The notes beneath the pieces are model-generated. The model had not been told where the DNA came from, made no database searches, and saw nothing but the letters and a program-made list of their open reading frames with translations. From NCBI GenBank assembly GCA_963931925.1, contig OZ007571.1, positions 55,108,311 to 55,172,310 on the forward strand: a stretch of DNA of 64,000 nt, written 5' to 3'. Position 1 is the stretch's first letter. Each line of letters starts with the position of its first letter. The DNA is from Onchidella celtica (taxonomy: Eukaryota > Mollusca > Gastropoda > Systellommatophora > Onchidiidae). Position numbers and translations under genes: made by a program. Positions 12,220-23,770 of the stretch are shown piece after piece.

Positions 12220-12370
12220 ACTCACATGGAATGGTCAGATGGACCTGGGGGCGTGAGGGTCTAGTCAGTTTGTATCATCGAGGCCGTAGGCCGATGTTCG
12301 TCTGGGCAGTAGTCAGATTGACTAATCAGGCGAAAAGGGGCTGGGGTAGCCAATGGCGATCGATGTGCAC
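12220..12370 (+). repeat. Dispersed repeat, copy 1 (second copy at 36160-36285)
   Basis: 'gtgagggtctagtcagtttg', 'gggcagtagtcagattgact' and 'atcaggcgaaaaggggc' are shared almost base for base with 36160-36285. In the second location the sequence lies inside a TIR-bounded element, so this is probably an internal piece of the same DNA transposon family. Copy 1 carries an extra block of about 20 bases around 12280-12300. Confidence 0.65.
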
Positions 12371-12555
12371 TCATGTAGGCCCTGTATTAGCTAACATCAT
12401 GCAATCTCCCAGCAGCTGAAATAGGATTGTTTTGCTACTAAACCGATTCATAATTTTAAAAACTATGCAAATTAACAAGGTCCGTAACTTTCATAATTTA
12501 GGTCAAAGGTGCAGTATCTGAGTATTAGTAAATGACTACCGTCAAGATACTAACT

Positions 12556-12735
12556 CAACTGCGTGGCCAAACGGTTAAGACGTGTGATTAAGGAGCGAAA
12601 GGGTGTGGGTGCGAATCCGAGTACTGTCATGATATGATTTATAATAATTATGTATGTGTTCACTTTCAGTTGATTCCTGCGCAGAGAAATTGAGATGAGA
12701 TGGAAGTAAGATAGATGTAAAAAAAAAAAAAAAAA
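12556..12735 (+). mobile_element. tRNA-derived SINE with poly(A) tail
   Basis: An RNA polymerase III-type head: box A-like tggccaaacggttaag at about 12564 and box B-like ggtgcgaatcc at about 12609. An unrelated body of about 100 bases follows, then an A17 run at about 12719-12735. It is not a functional tRNA: no acceptor stem pairs and the body continues beyond box B. Confidence 0.6.
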
Positions 12736-12784
12736 GAACGCCATTTCTTTCTTTTCTCCCATACAAATACCGAGCCCATCCTTT

Positions 12785-13001
12785 TTGTATATCCCGCTCA
12801 AAAAATCCCCTCTTTTGTTTGTCGGCAACAGTGCGGATCTCGTACGGAATTCCTTCCCCCATTTACACCTGGGTGGAGTGAGGGAAAATGTGTTAAGTGT
12901 CTTTCCCAAGGACACAACGTCGGGCCTAGCTCTCGCCAGGATTCGAACCCAGGACCTCACGATCCCAAGCCCGGCAGCCTAACCACTAGACCACCAACGC
13001 C
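12785..13001 (-). mobile_element. tRNA-derived SINE
   Basis: Read on the minus strand it starts with 'tggtggtctagtggttaggc' (box A) and 'gggttcgaatcctgg' (box B). It is followed by the conserved body words 'tgtccttgggaaagacactt' and 'cacccaggtgtaaatgggg', and ends near 'gagatccgcactgttgcc'. The body words are common in SINEs of marine invertebrates. It sits tail-to-tail with the SINE at 12556-12735. Confidence 0.7.
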
Positions 13002-13019
13002 AGAGCAAAGTAGAGCAAA

Positions 13020-14955
13020 CAAAAAAAGTGTACAATTTGCAGAGCCCTGCTGCATACGGCCGTGAACGGTGACAAGGACTTTGGGCGTTACGTGCAGGCC
13101 ACAGGTAGATATGTAACGCCGTTCAAACAAGGTCCGCCTTCCAGTACACGTTCACATTCACAGTGCTCGGTAAATACATACCTTTCTTCAAACCCACTCC
13201 ACACAATCTAGCAGTACAGTAATTATATTCATTTCCGCTTGAAGGATCCCGGCTTGCCTGTTGAGTATAGACCTAGGCGTTTGTAAGAGCGCCTAGGTAT
13301 AGACCTGTTATTTTCTGTTTGAGTGGGTCCTCGGGGCTCCTTGTCCCACCGTAGGTGACCACAAGCCCGGGTGGACAAGCTGTTTGTCACTGCCCAGCTC
13401 ATACATGAGAAACTATAGTTAGCTGGATGAGATTTAAAAACATATCTCAGCGTTCTACTTCTACTACTAATTTATATTTATTTTCACCATCAACAGAGCC
13501 TTAAAAAAAACAGCCAGTGAGGCCTAATATACTGTTACCATCTGTTTACCAAGAGAGTAGCAATCGAGCCCTACACAGAGCCCTTACAAGAAAATCTCGA
13601 CAAATGGTCGGTGCAATACTTTAACAACATACAGATGTGACGATGAAAACTAACGTCTATAGCAGTTTTGTTGATTGTACGGAAAGTCAAAATCTGTGAG
13701 AAGCACATGTACGTTTTGAGGGTGCAGTCTCACAGGTGACGTTGCCTACCTTTATACAAATGTCGCAAATTCAGCCTTATCTCTAGAACTATACCCAACA
13801 CATTCTGATAATTCTGCAGACAATTTAAAACTGTATTACACTGTACTTTGCTTCAAATCCCCTGGGGTTACTTTAAAAGTAGTGCTGAAGCGGTTTCCGA
13901 GTATGCAGAAACACTTTACAAAATGCCGCGCTGAAACACAACTCCCTACACCGAATCTTCAGGGCAGAGCCTTTATGAAATAACAGCATCTACTTGGCAA
14001 AAAGCATGAAGAACCTACTCACGCGAGCAACACGTCGTATCTGTTCCTTGTGAAATCTCGTGGTATTTACGTTCCATTTCAGAGCGTTATTCTGTTTCAT
14101 GCTACGACAGTATAGTTGTGAACAACAAGCACCAGAGAGGAAAATCCGCCCTCATTCATTCTCGGGTACACAGTTACAATGGTCAGAGTCAGGTGACCTG
14201 ACCCATCGATTCGCCTCGCTGCTCTGTGGTCCATGTACTGTCAGTGAGTCGCTGATTTTCCCCTGGATCAACTTAACACCATGCATGGTAACCGCGGAAC
14301 AAAAGGATTATTTCAGTGACAACACAATCTATTACACACGGTGGAATAAAAACAGGCTGCGAACATCTCTCTACAGGCTTGGTAAGCGATCGATAGTGTA
14401 TATAATTATTGCTGGGGTCATCAGTAGTTTAGTTGAGAACCAGTATTGATTTGCGTATTTCTCACAATCCCCAGAAAGCTAATGATTCGGTTAAGTAAAA
14501 CAAATTAAGCAAAGCAAGATGAGATAAATTATGTTAAATAAGGCATCTGAAGACAATTAATGTACTGTAATGGAGCTAGAGGGTGAACATGTAGGCCTAA
14601 GTACCTCAAATTTAGTGTCCACCCGACCAAAAAGTATGACATTCTGTGTACTGTCTCAACCTTTTACAATAAATTACGTGGACACACCCATTTCAGACAA
14701 AATTTAATCTTTAACTATTTCCCTAAGGTACAACGCACACTGCGTCGCACGCATCCCTAGCGGCAGCCGCTACAACGAAGCCTGTGTTGTGACGTTGTAA
14801 AGTTACACCAAAGAATGTGGTTACCCCTTGATCACTGCATCGACACTTAACATCCGCCTTGAGGTCCTTTGTCTCTCGGGGGCCTCAGCCTAGTACTGTT
14901 GCCCCCCCCCCCCCCCGAAAATTAACATTCCGTGACGTTGAACCTTAAAAATAGA
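13020..14955. other. No gene recognised
   Basis: Non-coding sequence. A short perfect hairpin (cctaggcg...cgcctagg) lies at about 13270-13295 and a C14 run near 14902. The frame at 14060-14449 (129 codons) has no recognisable domain. Confidence 0.5.
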
Positions 14956-14957
14956 AT

Positions 14958-15200
14958 TCTTAATAATAATAATAATAATGGATGGCATTTATATAGCGCA
15001 TAATATCCATTTAAAATGCTCTATGCGCTTGGCCAAGTTTCTTTTGTCCTGGTGTGTACAGCGATACCACGTGTGCGACAAGTGTGTAATTTGGACAGCT
15101 GTTGTGAGATCTTTGTTTACACATGCACGGTACTGTATAGTGTGTAAACCCAGGCGCCGGCAGGCGTGCTCCATCCAAACGTGGAATGCTGGCCCGCATG
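14958..15200 (-). repeat. SINE copy with LINE-like (TTA)n tail
   Basis: On the minus strand the 3' end reads 'gcgcatagagcattttaaat', 'tatgcgctatataaatgcc', then (ATT)n. The same tail closes the repeats at 37545-37632 and 53140-53222, and is similar to the 3' end of the LINE at 15952-17400. The body upstream (to about 15200) has no clear tRNA-like head, so the copy may be 5'-truncated. Confidence 0.6.
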
Positions 15201-15951
15201 GAACGAGTTAATATTATAATACATAGAATGATGTTTTCACGATTTTTTTGAGCCGCATAAAAATAACAACAAAAACACAAACAACAACGTATTTTCGTCG
15301 GGTAAAATCGAAAAGTATGACGAAATTTTTATCTTCGCCTCTCCTTACACACTGCTGGTCGAAAATCAACTTTATCACATCTGTGTATTCTGCAAGGAAT
15401 TGTGGTGTAACAATAACACCTATTAGTCCTTGCATCGAATCCAAGTGCCGTTATTAATGTGGCTTGGATGTAGATGTACGGCTGGCATGGTAGCCTACCA
15501 AGAATTTGCCAGATTTGTCTTGCTGGGGTCAGCTAGTAATAATAAGCTGGTAAAACTTACATGTATTATATAAAGATAAGTCGACAAAATGTATTATTAA
15601 AAATTAATTACAGATCCAGTAAGAACAGGTCTGAAACATGATGATAGTATGCACCTGCTGTAAATCGGGGTGAAATGAGCCAGACAACACTTTATGCTCC
15701 TTTCCCTCAAGTGTTGTCGATGTCACTTTGAGTAGATAATAATATAAGATCCAACATCGACTCAGGTCGCGAGGTCTGGTTGCTATAGCAACCGCCCGGA
15801 ACAACCTCAGCGCGAAGTCAATCGTAGTTTCCTTCAAGATTACTCGTTAATATATCTACTATCTTTGTCGTGCTGTAAAATTCCTTATCTATGGACAGGT
15901 ACCATTACTTTCTCAAAAAATAAAGCAATGTTTATTTCTTGGTAAATACAG

Positions 15952-17400
15952 ATAATAATAATAATAATATATTGCATTTATATAGCGCCCAACCCCGTCG
16001 ATGACAAGCTCTGGGCGCTTTAACAAACTCTTACACACACACACACACACACGAATACACAAAAGAAATTCAAAAATATTTACTATTGTTGCTGCCGAAA
16101 AACACCTAGCCTAGTTTGTCTGAAAGAAATGGGTCTTCAGATGGCGTTTGAAAGAACCAATGTCATTAATTTCCCTGGTTGTCTTTGGAAGAGTGTTCCA
16201 GATGGTAGGGCCAAGAAATGAAAAGGACTTTTCTCCTACAGTGGACAGATTCATTTTAGGTACTTTCAATTTTGTAGTGTCAGATGATCTTAGTTGACGA
16301 GATGGAACATAGTAATCAGTTAAATCAACTAGGTACGATGGAGCAGTATTATTGACACATTTGTGACAAATGGATGACAATTTGTACATTATTCTTTTCT
16401 CGACTGGCAGCCAGTGCAAACTCTGCAGAAGTGGCAGTGCTGAATCTCTTTTCTTTTTCTTCAAAACAAGTCTCGCTGCATTGTTTTGAGCAATTTGGAG
16501 TTTTCTAATATTTTTTTGTGAAATTCCAGCCAAAAGGGAGTTGCAATAGTCAAGCTTTGAAAGTACAAAAGAATTTACTAAAACAGCCGCAGTTTCAGTT
16601 GAAATAAGATGTCTGATTTTACCAATTTTCCAGATTTCCATGTATAGAATACGAATGAGGTGACTAACCTGAGATGACATAGAAAGATTTGAATCAATGT
16701 AAACCCCTAGGTTTTTTACTTTTTTTGAAATTTCTATTGAATTAGTGCCAATTATCATCTCAGTTCTGTCCACTTCTTGCAGAACCCGCTCACGGCCTAA
16801 TAAAATAACCTCAGTTTTATCCTCATTTAGTGCCAGTTTGTTTTGGTTCATCCAGCTTTTAATTTCTGTTATGCAGTTTCCAGGCTGCTGCAGAAGGCTG
16901 TCAACATCGCATGGCAAGGCAGAACTGTAGAGCTGGGTATCGTCAGCATAGAAATGATATTGTAAATTAAATTTCTTTATTTCATGTACAAGTGGAATAG
17001 TATAGATAGTAAACAAAATAGGACCAAGCACTGAGCCTTGTGGTACGCCATACTGAAGCGCATAAGAAAAAGATCTTATTTTGTTGGTTACAACAAATTG
17101 GTGGCGATTTGACAGGTAAGATTCGACCCATTTAAGGGCGACCCCTCTGATTCCAAACGATGTTTCTAGCCTTCTGAGCAGGATTTCGTGATCGATGGTG
17201 TCGAACGCTGCTGATAGATCCAACAAATTTAGCAGAGTAATATTTCCAGAATCTGCCTTTACTAATATGTCATTCATGATTCTTAATAGTGCAGTTTCAG
17301 TACTGTGGTTACTTCTGTAAGCAGATTGAAATGGTTCCAACAGGTCATTATTTCTCAAATGACACATTAGTTGTTGTAATATCACCTTTTCAGACAGAAA
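15952..17400 (-). mobile_element. 5'-truncated CR1/L2-clade LINE
   Basis: The minus-strand frame 17385-16111 (424 residues) is the C-terminal part of a non-LTR reverse transcriptase: FQSAYR, LLDLSAAFDTIDHEIL, QGSVLGPILFTIY and the catalytic FYADDTQLY box in order, then the thumb and a C-terminal region with HWLPVEKRI. This motif set is typical of the CR1/L2 group. The 3' end at about 16020-15952 reads 'gcgctatataaatgc' plus (ATT)n on the minus strand. The endonuclease domain and ORF1 are missing, so this is a 5'-truncated insertion. No stop or frame break is seen in the retained part, suggesting a fairly recent event. Confidence 0.85.
16111..17385 (-). CDS. Reverse transcriptase fragment of CR1/L2-like LINE
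   Basis: The open frame runs 424 codons. Residues around 10-180 cover fingers and palm (RT_1 type), with the invariant Asp pair in FYADD near residue 145. Residues 200-424 hold the thumb and the C-terminal segment found in CR1/L2 proteins (YCNSLL, QNNAARL, SLHWLPV, FLGPTIWNTLP). The first Met is internal to the RT and is not a true start. Not a host gene. Confidence 0.8.
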   Translation of the reverse strand: MILQQLMCHLRNNDLLEPFQSAYRSNHSTETALLRIMNDILVKADSGNITLLNLLDLSAAFDTIDHEILLRRLETSFGIRGVALKWVESYLSNRHQFVVTNKIRSFSYALQYGVPQGSVLGPILFTIYTIPLVHEIKKFNLQYHFYADDTQLYSSALPCDVDSLLQQPGNCITEIKSWMNQNKLALNEDKTEVILLGRERVLQEVDRTEMIIGTNSIEISKKVKNLGVYIDSNLSMSSQVSHLIRILYMEIWKIGKIRHLISTETAAVLVNSFVLSKLDYCNSLLAGISQKNIRKLQIAQNNAARLVLKKKKRDSALPLLQSLHWLPVEKRIMYKLSSICHKCVNNTAPSYLVDLTDYYVPSRQLRSSDTTKLKVPKMNLSTVGEKSFSFLGPTIWNTLPKTTREINDIGSFKRHLKTHFFQTN

Positions 17401-17944
17401 CGTGCTGAAGGGACAGCCAAATAAACTTCACTCGCTGGCTTTTCGAAAGTAGATCTTAAAATTATTTAGAATCATCTTTTTTCACGATCAACCTGTAACC
17501 TATTTCCTTCCCAGTCTCGCTGCACTGTTAATGTCCGTCTCCTAGGCATAGATGCAAAAAGCAACATTGGTCGTGTAAACGCGCGATTTCTTGACGCGAA
17601 AATGAACCTAACTATAGAATCCAGGAGAGCCTGTTACACGCGTTTACGCGAGCCTCCTCAAAGGGTTTCAGTAATAGAGCTAGTTCGTCAATTGGCGTTT
17701 TTGTACCACCCGTAGGCCTTTAAAATTTGCTGTATTGTTATAATCGTCGTCCGCTGTGTAAGCTCATTCACAATAGCTATATCTGAGAGACAAAATATTA
17801 CTCAGACCTTGAATAGATCCTGGTCACAAGACAGCTTTGTACACGGCCAGGATTTGACATTACGTCTTGTAGAAATAATTATGATCCAGAGCTGACCGAC
17901 TTCGGGGCCCGAAATCCGCGTCATTGCTAGCTTTTCATTGGATT

Positions 17945-18140
17945 TTGTGAGACGTGAGGGAAGAGAGAGAGGGGGGAGGGAGAGGCAGGCAGATAGACAG
18001 ACAGAGACAGGCGGACACTCAGAAAGACAGAGTGAAAGAAAGAGACAGACAGACACACAAACAGACAGATACAGATAGACAGGCAGACCAACATAAACAG
18101 AGGGAGAAAAAGAGAGCCAACCAAGGAAACATACGACATA
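17945..18140. repeat. GA/CAGA-rich microsatellite
   Basis: Imperfect (AGAC)n/(GACAGA)n purine-rich sequence. The frames through it on both strands are low-complexity artefacts. Confidence 0.9.
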
Positions 18141-18449
18141 CTCCATTGAACATCAGAGCTAACATGACTGTTTTCCTGTTGTTCCTCAAGATATCAGATG
18201 TAATACAAATACCGTTAGATATTATTCAACTAAATTTGCGATGCTCTGGAAAAAAGTGAGCAGTTTCCTACCCCATGTTGCCATCAATCAATATCCACAG
18301 AAATCATTCTTTGTTGGTTTATTTGTTTTTGACTAGCAGATCAGAATAGATCTAGTTATCTTCAATTACTCTTGTACTGAAGGGAGATTCGAGTAACGAG
18401 ATGGGTGTGAAAAGTACAAAAAAATTAATTTTTGTTTTCAAATTGCCAA

Positions 18450-18575
18450 AGTGTTTGCAGAGCTACAATACTAGGCTTATAAATCATATAATTATAACAA
18501 AGTAAATTACAAGCATCTAATACATGTATAGTATAGTAAATTACTAGGCTTCTAACACATGTGCAGTAAATTATT
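18450..18575 (+). repeat. 30-bp minisatellite, left part
   Basis: Degenerate copies of a 30-base unit containing 'ggcttctaacacatgtgcag' and 'taaattatta'. The array is interrupted by the LTR element and resumes at 23626. Confidence 0.7.
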
Positions 18576-19801
18576 TGTCATGATTCGGATATTGTTAAAA
18601 CTCACGCAGAGAGTGAGTTGTTGTTGTTTACCAGGGCCATGAGAAATTGGCTGGTGGCCTTGAACGGTCCTCGCGAAATTATAGTTGGTGAGTAAATAAA
18701 TGTAAAGTTAAACTGTTAGATTCACGCTTGTGGGTTTTAATGTTCGTGATTAATAAGTAATGGAGTAGGGGTGAAACAAGGTGGGGACAGTTGACATTGT
18801 TAAGTATGACTAGACAAGTTTTTGCACGTTAACTGGCTGGTAGAATAGTGCAGACGTATTACTACAGTTAAAATGGTGGGAGGTTTCGACCTATGAGATA
18901 GCTGAACTAATTGGGCCAGCGGACTAGCACGCTGGGTAGTTAGATAGTATATAACATCGTGTAACGTTCAGATTTAGTGAATACAGACGAGAGAAGCATC
19001 GTTTCGTGAAGTATCTCCGGTTGGCCAGTACCTGAACTGTGTGGTCTGAAGACTAAGAAGTCCTTGCTAACGGACTGACTGAGCTCTAGAAAGAAAGGTC
19101 TGAGTGGGCTGACCTTTGAAAGCCCACGCTGCGCTATTTTGATGTTCGCGCCTCTCAGTAGGCGTGAGCAATGGTAATATATCTTAATTATTCAAGTATA
19201 ATAGAGATCGGAGATAGAGAGAGAACTACAGCCTCATAGGAAGACTAAGGAAACCCCAGCTGGCACTCGACCACGAGTGTCCTGTATGATAGATCTATTG
19301 CCATAGTATGATTGGAATAATATAGCACATTGTTGATGAATTGAATAGTGATTGTGCATAAAATATAGTCTTTTGGCAACTGCTTAAATTACCTACAAGC
19401 CGAAGAGTGCTTCTGTAGGCTTTGAACGTACTGGGCTCTCCTAACATTTAAGCCCATATGATTTATGGAGAGTTTGCCTGGCGACTGGCCAGTGGCGACT
19501 CAACTGTCACTTTAAATTGATATCCAGTTTCGTATAATATACCTATTTACTATTGATTGCAGTACCTCCATAGTTACATGAATATCATTGGTTAAGTTAT
19601 TAATTAGAGTTTTTGGTTTGAATATATACCTCTATTGTCTTTTGTTTTGTTATTAATATTTATGTAAACTATGGCCTGACCGGCCTGACATATATACGCT
19701 CTAGTTATTTAGTACTTTTCTTGTGTGGTTGTGTCCGAGTGTGAGTTAGCTGCCTCTCGTGCAGTCGTAACATCCCCAAGACCCTAACTCTGCTCGTGAC
19801 A
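18576..19801 (+). repeat. Left LTR
   Basis: Long terminal repeat with TG...CA ends. A TATATAA box at 18948-18954 is a plausible promoter for the element's transcript. The 'tctggaatggacccc' stretch right after the LTR (from 19802) is the expected place of the primer-binding site; I could not assign the tRNA. Confidence 0.9.
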
Positions 19802-22404
19802 TCTGGAATGGACCCCACTGACATCTGAAGAGGACCCGTCACCTTCTGACATCTAGAGAACACTACTATCATCGGAAGAGGACCCCGTCAACAGCTGCAG
19901 GTCTACCACTCTAAGACTCCACTGTTATTTATGTAATTTTTGTAGTTTATAGTTTTGTATACTGCTGATTTTTTTGTTTTTGTTTCTCCCCCACATGTCT
20001 GGCATGTCCTCTCGTCATTGATCCTGGGACCACTACGAGGGACTGACAGCTAGCATCAGGAAAAGACAAGACCAGCGCTGTGGACCAAAGGAAAGAGCCA
20101 GTCCATTTTGCCCAGTTAAGTGAACCATCTGTATTTGTCTTCGTTTGAGGGGTTCGTCGTTCCAGCTCCCCTACTTTTGACAGGCATTATTTTTTCTTTT
20201 GTGTTAGATTAGATAGGCGGGAGGTTGGAAGGGATCGAGACTTAGCATACCTCTTTTTGCCAGACTAGCAGATCTAGATGGCGTTTAAAACGGATAGGAG
20301 ATACGCTTTGCCTTGAATAGTTCTGTAGGGACCTGTTATTCGTATAGATTGTTAGCGTTCTATCTTCCTCGTATTTTAGGAAGACGTCTCTCCTGTTCTT
20401 TTTCTTACCTTTCTGTAGATAGTTTCAGGTTAGTCGGGTCTGTTGTCGTTGGTGATTTCTGTTAGTTTAGCGTCTTATTGTAATTTATCGTTCGTTCTGT
20501 TCCTCTTGCGTCTTGTTTGTAATGTATTACCTTTTTATATATTCGTTATATAGTATTTATCTTTCTTGGTTACACTTTTTTTTCTTTTTTTTTTGATTAC
20601 ATACTTCCATTGATTCACGTGTTTTGACACGTTGAGCGGGTTTTTAGAGGTAACTTGGCTTGGTGAGAGGGAAAAGTTTTAAGAATTAACCCTCCTGTGC
20701 TGTAGAGTGACAACACTGTTTAAGTGACAACTATTATTGAATTGTTGGAATCCGTGCAGTGAGTACACTGCCAGTTCTTGCTAATTATTAATTTATACCG
20801 ATCTCGTCTTTAAATTGACGGGCCCCCGAGAGGACAGTATTAGACTGTTCAGGGAGGTGACCTTTTTTTTGTGTAGTGATGAATAGTGAGTATTGGTTTT
20901 ATTGTCGGCTGGTGCCGCCGCCCGAAGGAGCAATAAATTGTCTCAGGGGAAGAGTCTGTATCAGTGTCGAGGTGATATCAATATAAGAGCTATGTGAATT
21001 ATATATATTGAGGATACTTTTTTTTAGTCGTCTGCGTATGACGTCGACCCGAGTAGTGCAATAATGAGATTGCCTCGTGGGATGGATGATATTGGTATTT
21101 TTCGATTATTTGAGAGATGTTTGGCAGTGGTAACGTAGTACACTGCGTATTCGTGTTTTGAGAGATATTTTGCAGTGGTAACAGAGGACACTGCGTGTTC
21201 GCGTTTTGAGATATTTTGCAGTGGTAACAGAGGACACTGCGTGTTCGCGTTTTGAGATATTTTGCAGTGGTAACAGAGGACACTGCGTGGTCGCGTTTTA
21301 AGTTTTGGAGAAGTGTGGAGTTGTTTTTTATACAACCGATTATGACTATGGTTTTCCGCGTTTCGTGGACCATCTAACGTAATACCGATTATGATTGTGA
21401 CTATCCATGTGGCCAGTGGATGAGTTACCTAAGAACATACCCGATATGGATATTGAATTGAACCGATTATGACTATATTACCGAGATGACTGTGACACTT
21501 GACGTGTGCATGGCTTGCGTACGGAAACGGCGCATTAAATTAATTGCTATCGCCTCGTGGCATCTCATCTATACCGGATTGGATGTTGGAAAGAGTTAAT
21601 TGTAATGTTATTTGAGATCTAGATTATTGTTGAATGCGAGAAGCGCTATGTAATTCTTAACTCAAGACGAGGGCTACGCGGATTTTAAACGAAAACATCA
21701 GACTAAATTATCTTACGGACGCTTCTGTTAGTGTTAATTAAGCTTAACTATGCCGAAATTTGTAGTTGTGATAGACCCGGAAATTTTGTTCTCCTATTTA
21801 GGTCTGTCATATGTACTGGGGTTGGATAGGATTAGCACCTCATTCTGAGACCGAGGGATGGTATCACATATTGTTCACCCATTGTGAACACTTTTCACCT
21901 ACCCCTGTGCTTTCCTTTGATCCAACAGCTATTTTACTGACGTCGACCCGTATTTTGGCCACACCAGACGTTGTTGCCCAGGGTCGAGGACGAGAAGATC
22001 ATGGCAGACCAGGAGTCCAGATCCACTAATGCCATCGATGCTACTATAGTTATCTTTTCTTGAGTATTATTCATTGTATGTATGCATTCCTGATGACATT
22101 CGCACAGGATCAGTGTTGTACTCTAAAATTTTAGAGTTATGATTGTTAATATCTACGTATTTAGAGGTAAGATTTAATCCTCAGAAAGATATATACTTTT
22201 GGACGGAGCCTTAAGATTTTCATGAAGTTTTGTCCATCAATGATACCCGTCCTGTAGGTTTTTTTCAACTTTAGTACTAGTCTTAGTTATTACCTAGTAT
22301 TCTTAGTTAAGTTAACCTTTCGAGCAATTTCTCGACTCATGCCTTCCCTTTACGATAATAATTTATATCGTTAAAATTGCAAATTTTAACTGGGGTGGGG
22401 GATA
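19802..22404 (+). other. Internal region of the LTR element, non-coding
   Basis: No retroviral domain is visible in any frame. The longest frame, 124 codons on the minus strand, is produced by the internal 46-bp tandem repeat. The 5' part has repeated words such as 'tgacatctg' and 'gaggacccc'. The sequence may act only as packaging or template signal. Confidence 0.7.
21107..21305 (+). repeat. Four tandem units of 46-48 bp
   Basis: Units share 'ttgcagtggtaacagagga' and 'cactgcgtgttcgcg'. The gcagtgg word falls at 21124, 21172, 21218 and 21264 (spacing 48, 46, 46). The first unit is the most divergent, and units 2 to 4 are nearly identical. Confidence 0.85.
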
Positions 22405-23630
22405 TGTCATGATTCGGATATTGTTAAAACTCACGCAGAGAGTGAGTTGTTGTTGTTTACCAGGGCCATGAGAAATTGGCTGGTGGCCTTGAACGGTCCT
22501 CGCGAAATTATAGTTGGTGAGTAAATAAATGTAAAGTTAAACTGTTAGATTCACGCTTGTGGGTTTTAATGTTCGTGATTAATAAGTAATGGAGTAGGGG
22601 TGAAACAAGGTGGGGACAGTTGACATTGTTAAGTATGACTAGACAAGTTTTTGCACGTTAACTGGCTGGTAGAATAGTGCAGACGTATTACTACAGTTAA
22701 AATGGTGGGAGGTTTCGACCTATGAGATAGCTGAACTAATTGGGCCAGCGGACTAGCACGCTGGGTAGTTAGATAGTATATAACATCGTGTAACGTTCAG
22801 ATTTAGTGAATACAGACGAGAGAAGCATCGTTTCGTGAAGTATCTCCGGTTGGCCAGTACCTGAACTGTGTGGTCTGAAGACTAAGAAGTCCTTGCTAAC
22901 GGACTGACTGAGCTCTAGAAAGAAAGGTCTGAGTGGGCTGACCTTTGAAAGCCCACGCTGCGCTATTTTGATGTTCGCGCCTCTCAGTAGGCGTGAGCAA
23001 TGGTAATATATCTTAATTATTCAAGTATAATAGAGATCGGAGATAGAGAGAGAACTACAGCCTCATAGGAAGACTAAGGAAACCCCAGCTGGCACTCGAC
23101 CACGAGTGTCCTGTATGATAGATCTATTGCCATAGTATGATTGGAATAATATAGCACATTGTTGATGAATTGAATAGTGATTGTGCATAAAATATAGTCT
23201 TTTGGCAACTGCTTAAATTACCTACAAGCCGAAGAGTGCTTCTGTAGGCTTTGAACGTACTGGGCTCTCCTAACATTTAAGCCCATATGATTTATGGAGA
23301 GTTTGCCTGGCGACTGGCCAGTGGCGACTCAACTGTCACTTTAAATTGATATCCAGTTTCGTATAATATACCTATTTACTATTGATTGCAGTACCTCCAT
23401 AGTTACATGAATATCATTGGTTAAGTTATTAATTAGAGTTTTTGGTTTGAATATATACCTCTATTGTCTTTTGTTTTGTTATTAATATTTATGTAAACTA
23501 TGGCCTGACCGGCCTGACATATATACGCTCTAGTTATTTAGTACTTTTCTTGTGTGGTTGTGTCCGAGTGTGAGTTAGCTGCCTCTCGTGCAGTCGTAAC
23601 ATCCCCAAGACCCTAACTCTGCTCGTGACA
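22405..23630 (+). repeat. Right LTR
   Basis: Copy of the left LTR with the same length and ends, followed directly by the TTATT target duplication. Confidence 0.9.
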
Positions 23631-23770
23631 TTATTATACTTCTAACATAATGGACAGTAAGTTATCAGGCTTCTAACACATGTACAGTAAATTATTAGGC
23701 TTCTAACTCATGTGCAGTAAATTATTAGGCTTTTAACACATGTAGGCTACAGTAAATTATTAGATGCACA
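23626..23770 (+). repeat. 30-bp minisatellite, right part
   Basis: Continues the array interrupted by the LTR element: four units with 'ggcttctaacacatgtacag' and 'taaattattag'. One unit has a 'taggc' insertion. Confidence 0.75.

Larger units (their letters stand above)
11737..13015. repeat. SINE-rich composite flanked by a 14-bp direct repeat
   Basis: The word agagcaaagtagag occurs exactly at 11737-11750 and again at 13002-13015. Between the two lie several SINE pieces, a dispersed-repeat copy (12220-12370) and an A17 run. A fragment at about 11775-11965 ('ctggaccggacgctagtctatc', 'cccatttacgggaggaattcc', 'gagatccgcac') shares words with the SINE at 12785-13001. The direct repeats could be a target duplication made by one insertion that later filled with others, or a local repeat. 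This is inference. Confidence 0.5.
18576..23630. mobile_element. Non-autonomous LTR retrotransposon (LARD-like)
   Basis: Two directly repeated LTRs of 1,226 bp (18576-19801 and 22405-23630) both start TGTCATGATT and end GCTCGTGACA, with equal length and no difference that I noticed by eye. The element is flanked by a 5-bp target duplication TTATT (18571-18575 and 23631-23635). A purine-rich tract at about 22391-22402 (ggggtgggggat) directly precedes the right LTR. The internal 2.6 kb contains no gag, protease, RT, RNase H or integrase frame. The structure therefore fits a large retrotransposon derivative mobilised in trans. Strand is not assigned by genes; the purine tract implies plus. Confidence 0.9.

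Noticed and set aside
12556-13001. Possible tRNA genes
   Set aside because: Boxes A and B are present, but the acceptor and other stems do not pair and SINE bodies follow; these are tRNA-derived SINEs.
17802-18259. Overlapping frames of up to 114 codons on both strands
   Set aside because: Low-complexity products of a GACAGA repeat with no domain.
18450-18575. CRISPR-like direct repeats
   Set aside because: A contiguous minisatellite without unique spacers, in a eukaryotic genome.
20999-21373. 124-codon minus-strand frame with internal protein repeats
   Set aside because: Produced by the 46-bp tandem array in the LTR element; no gag-like motif and no support from position.
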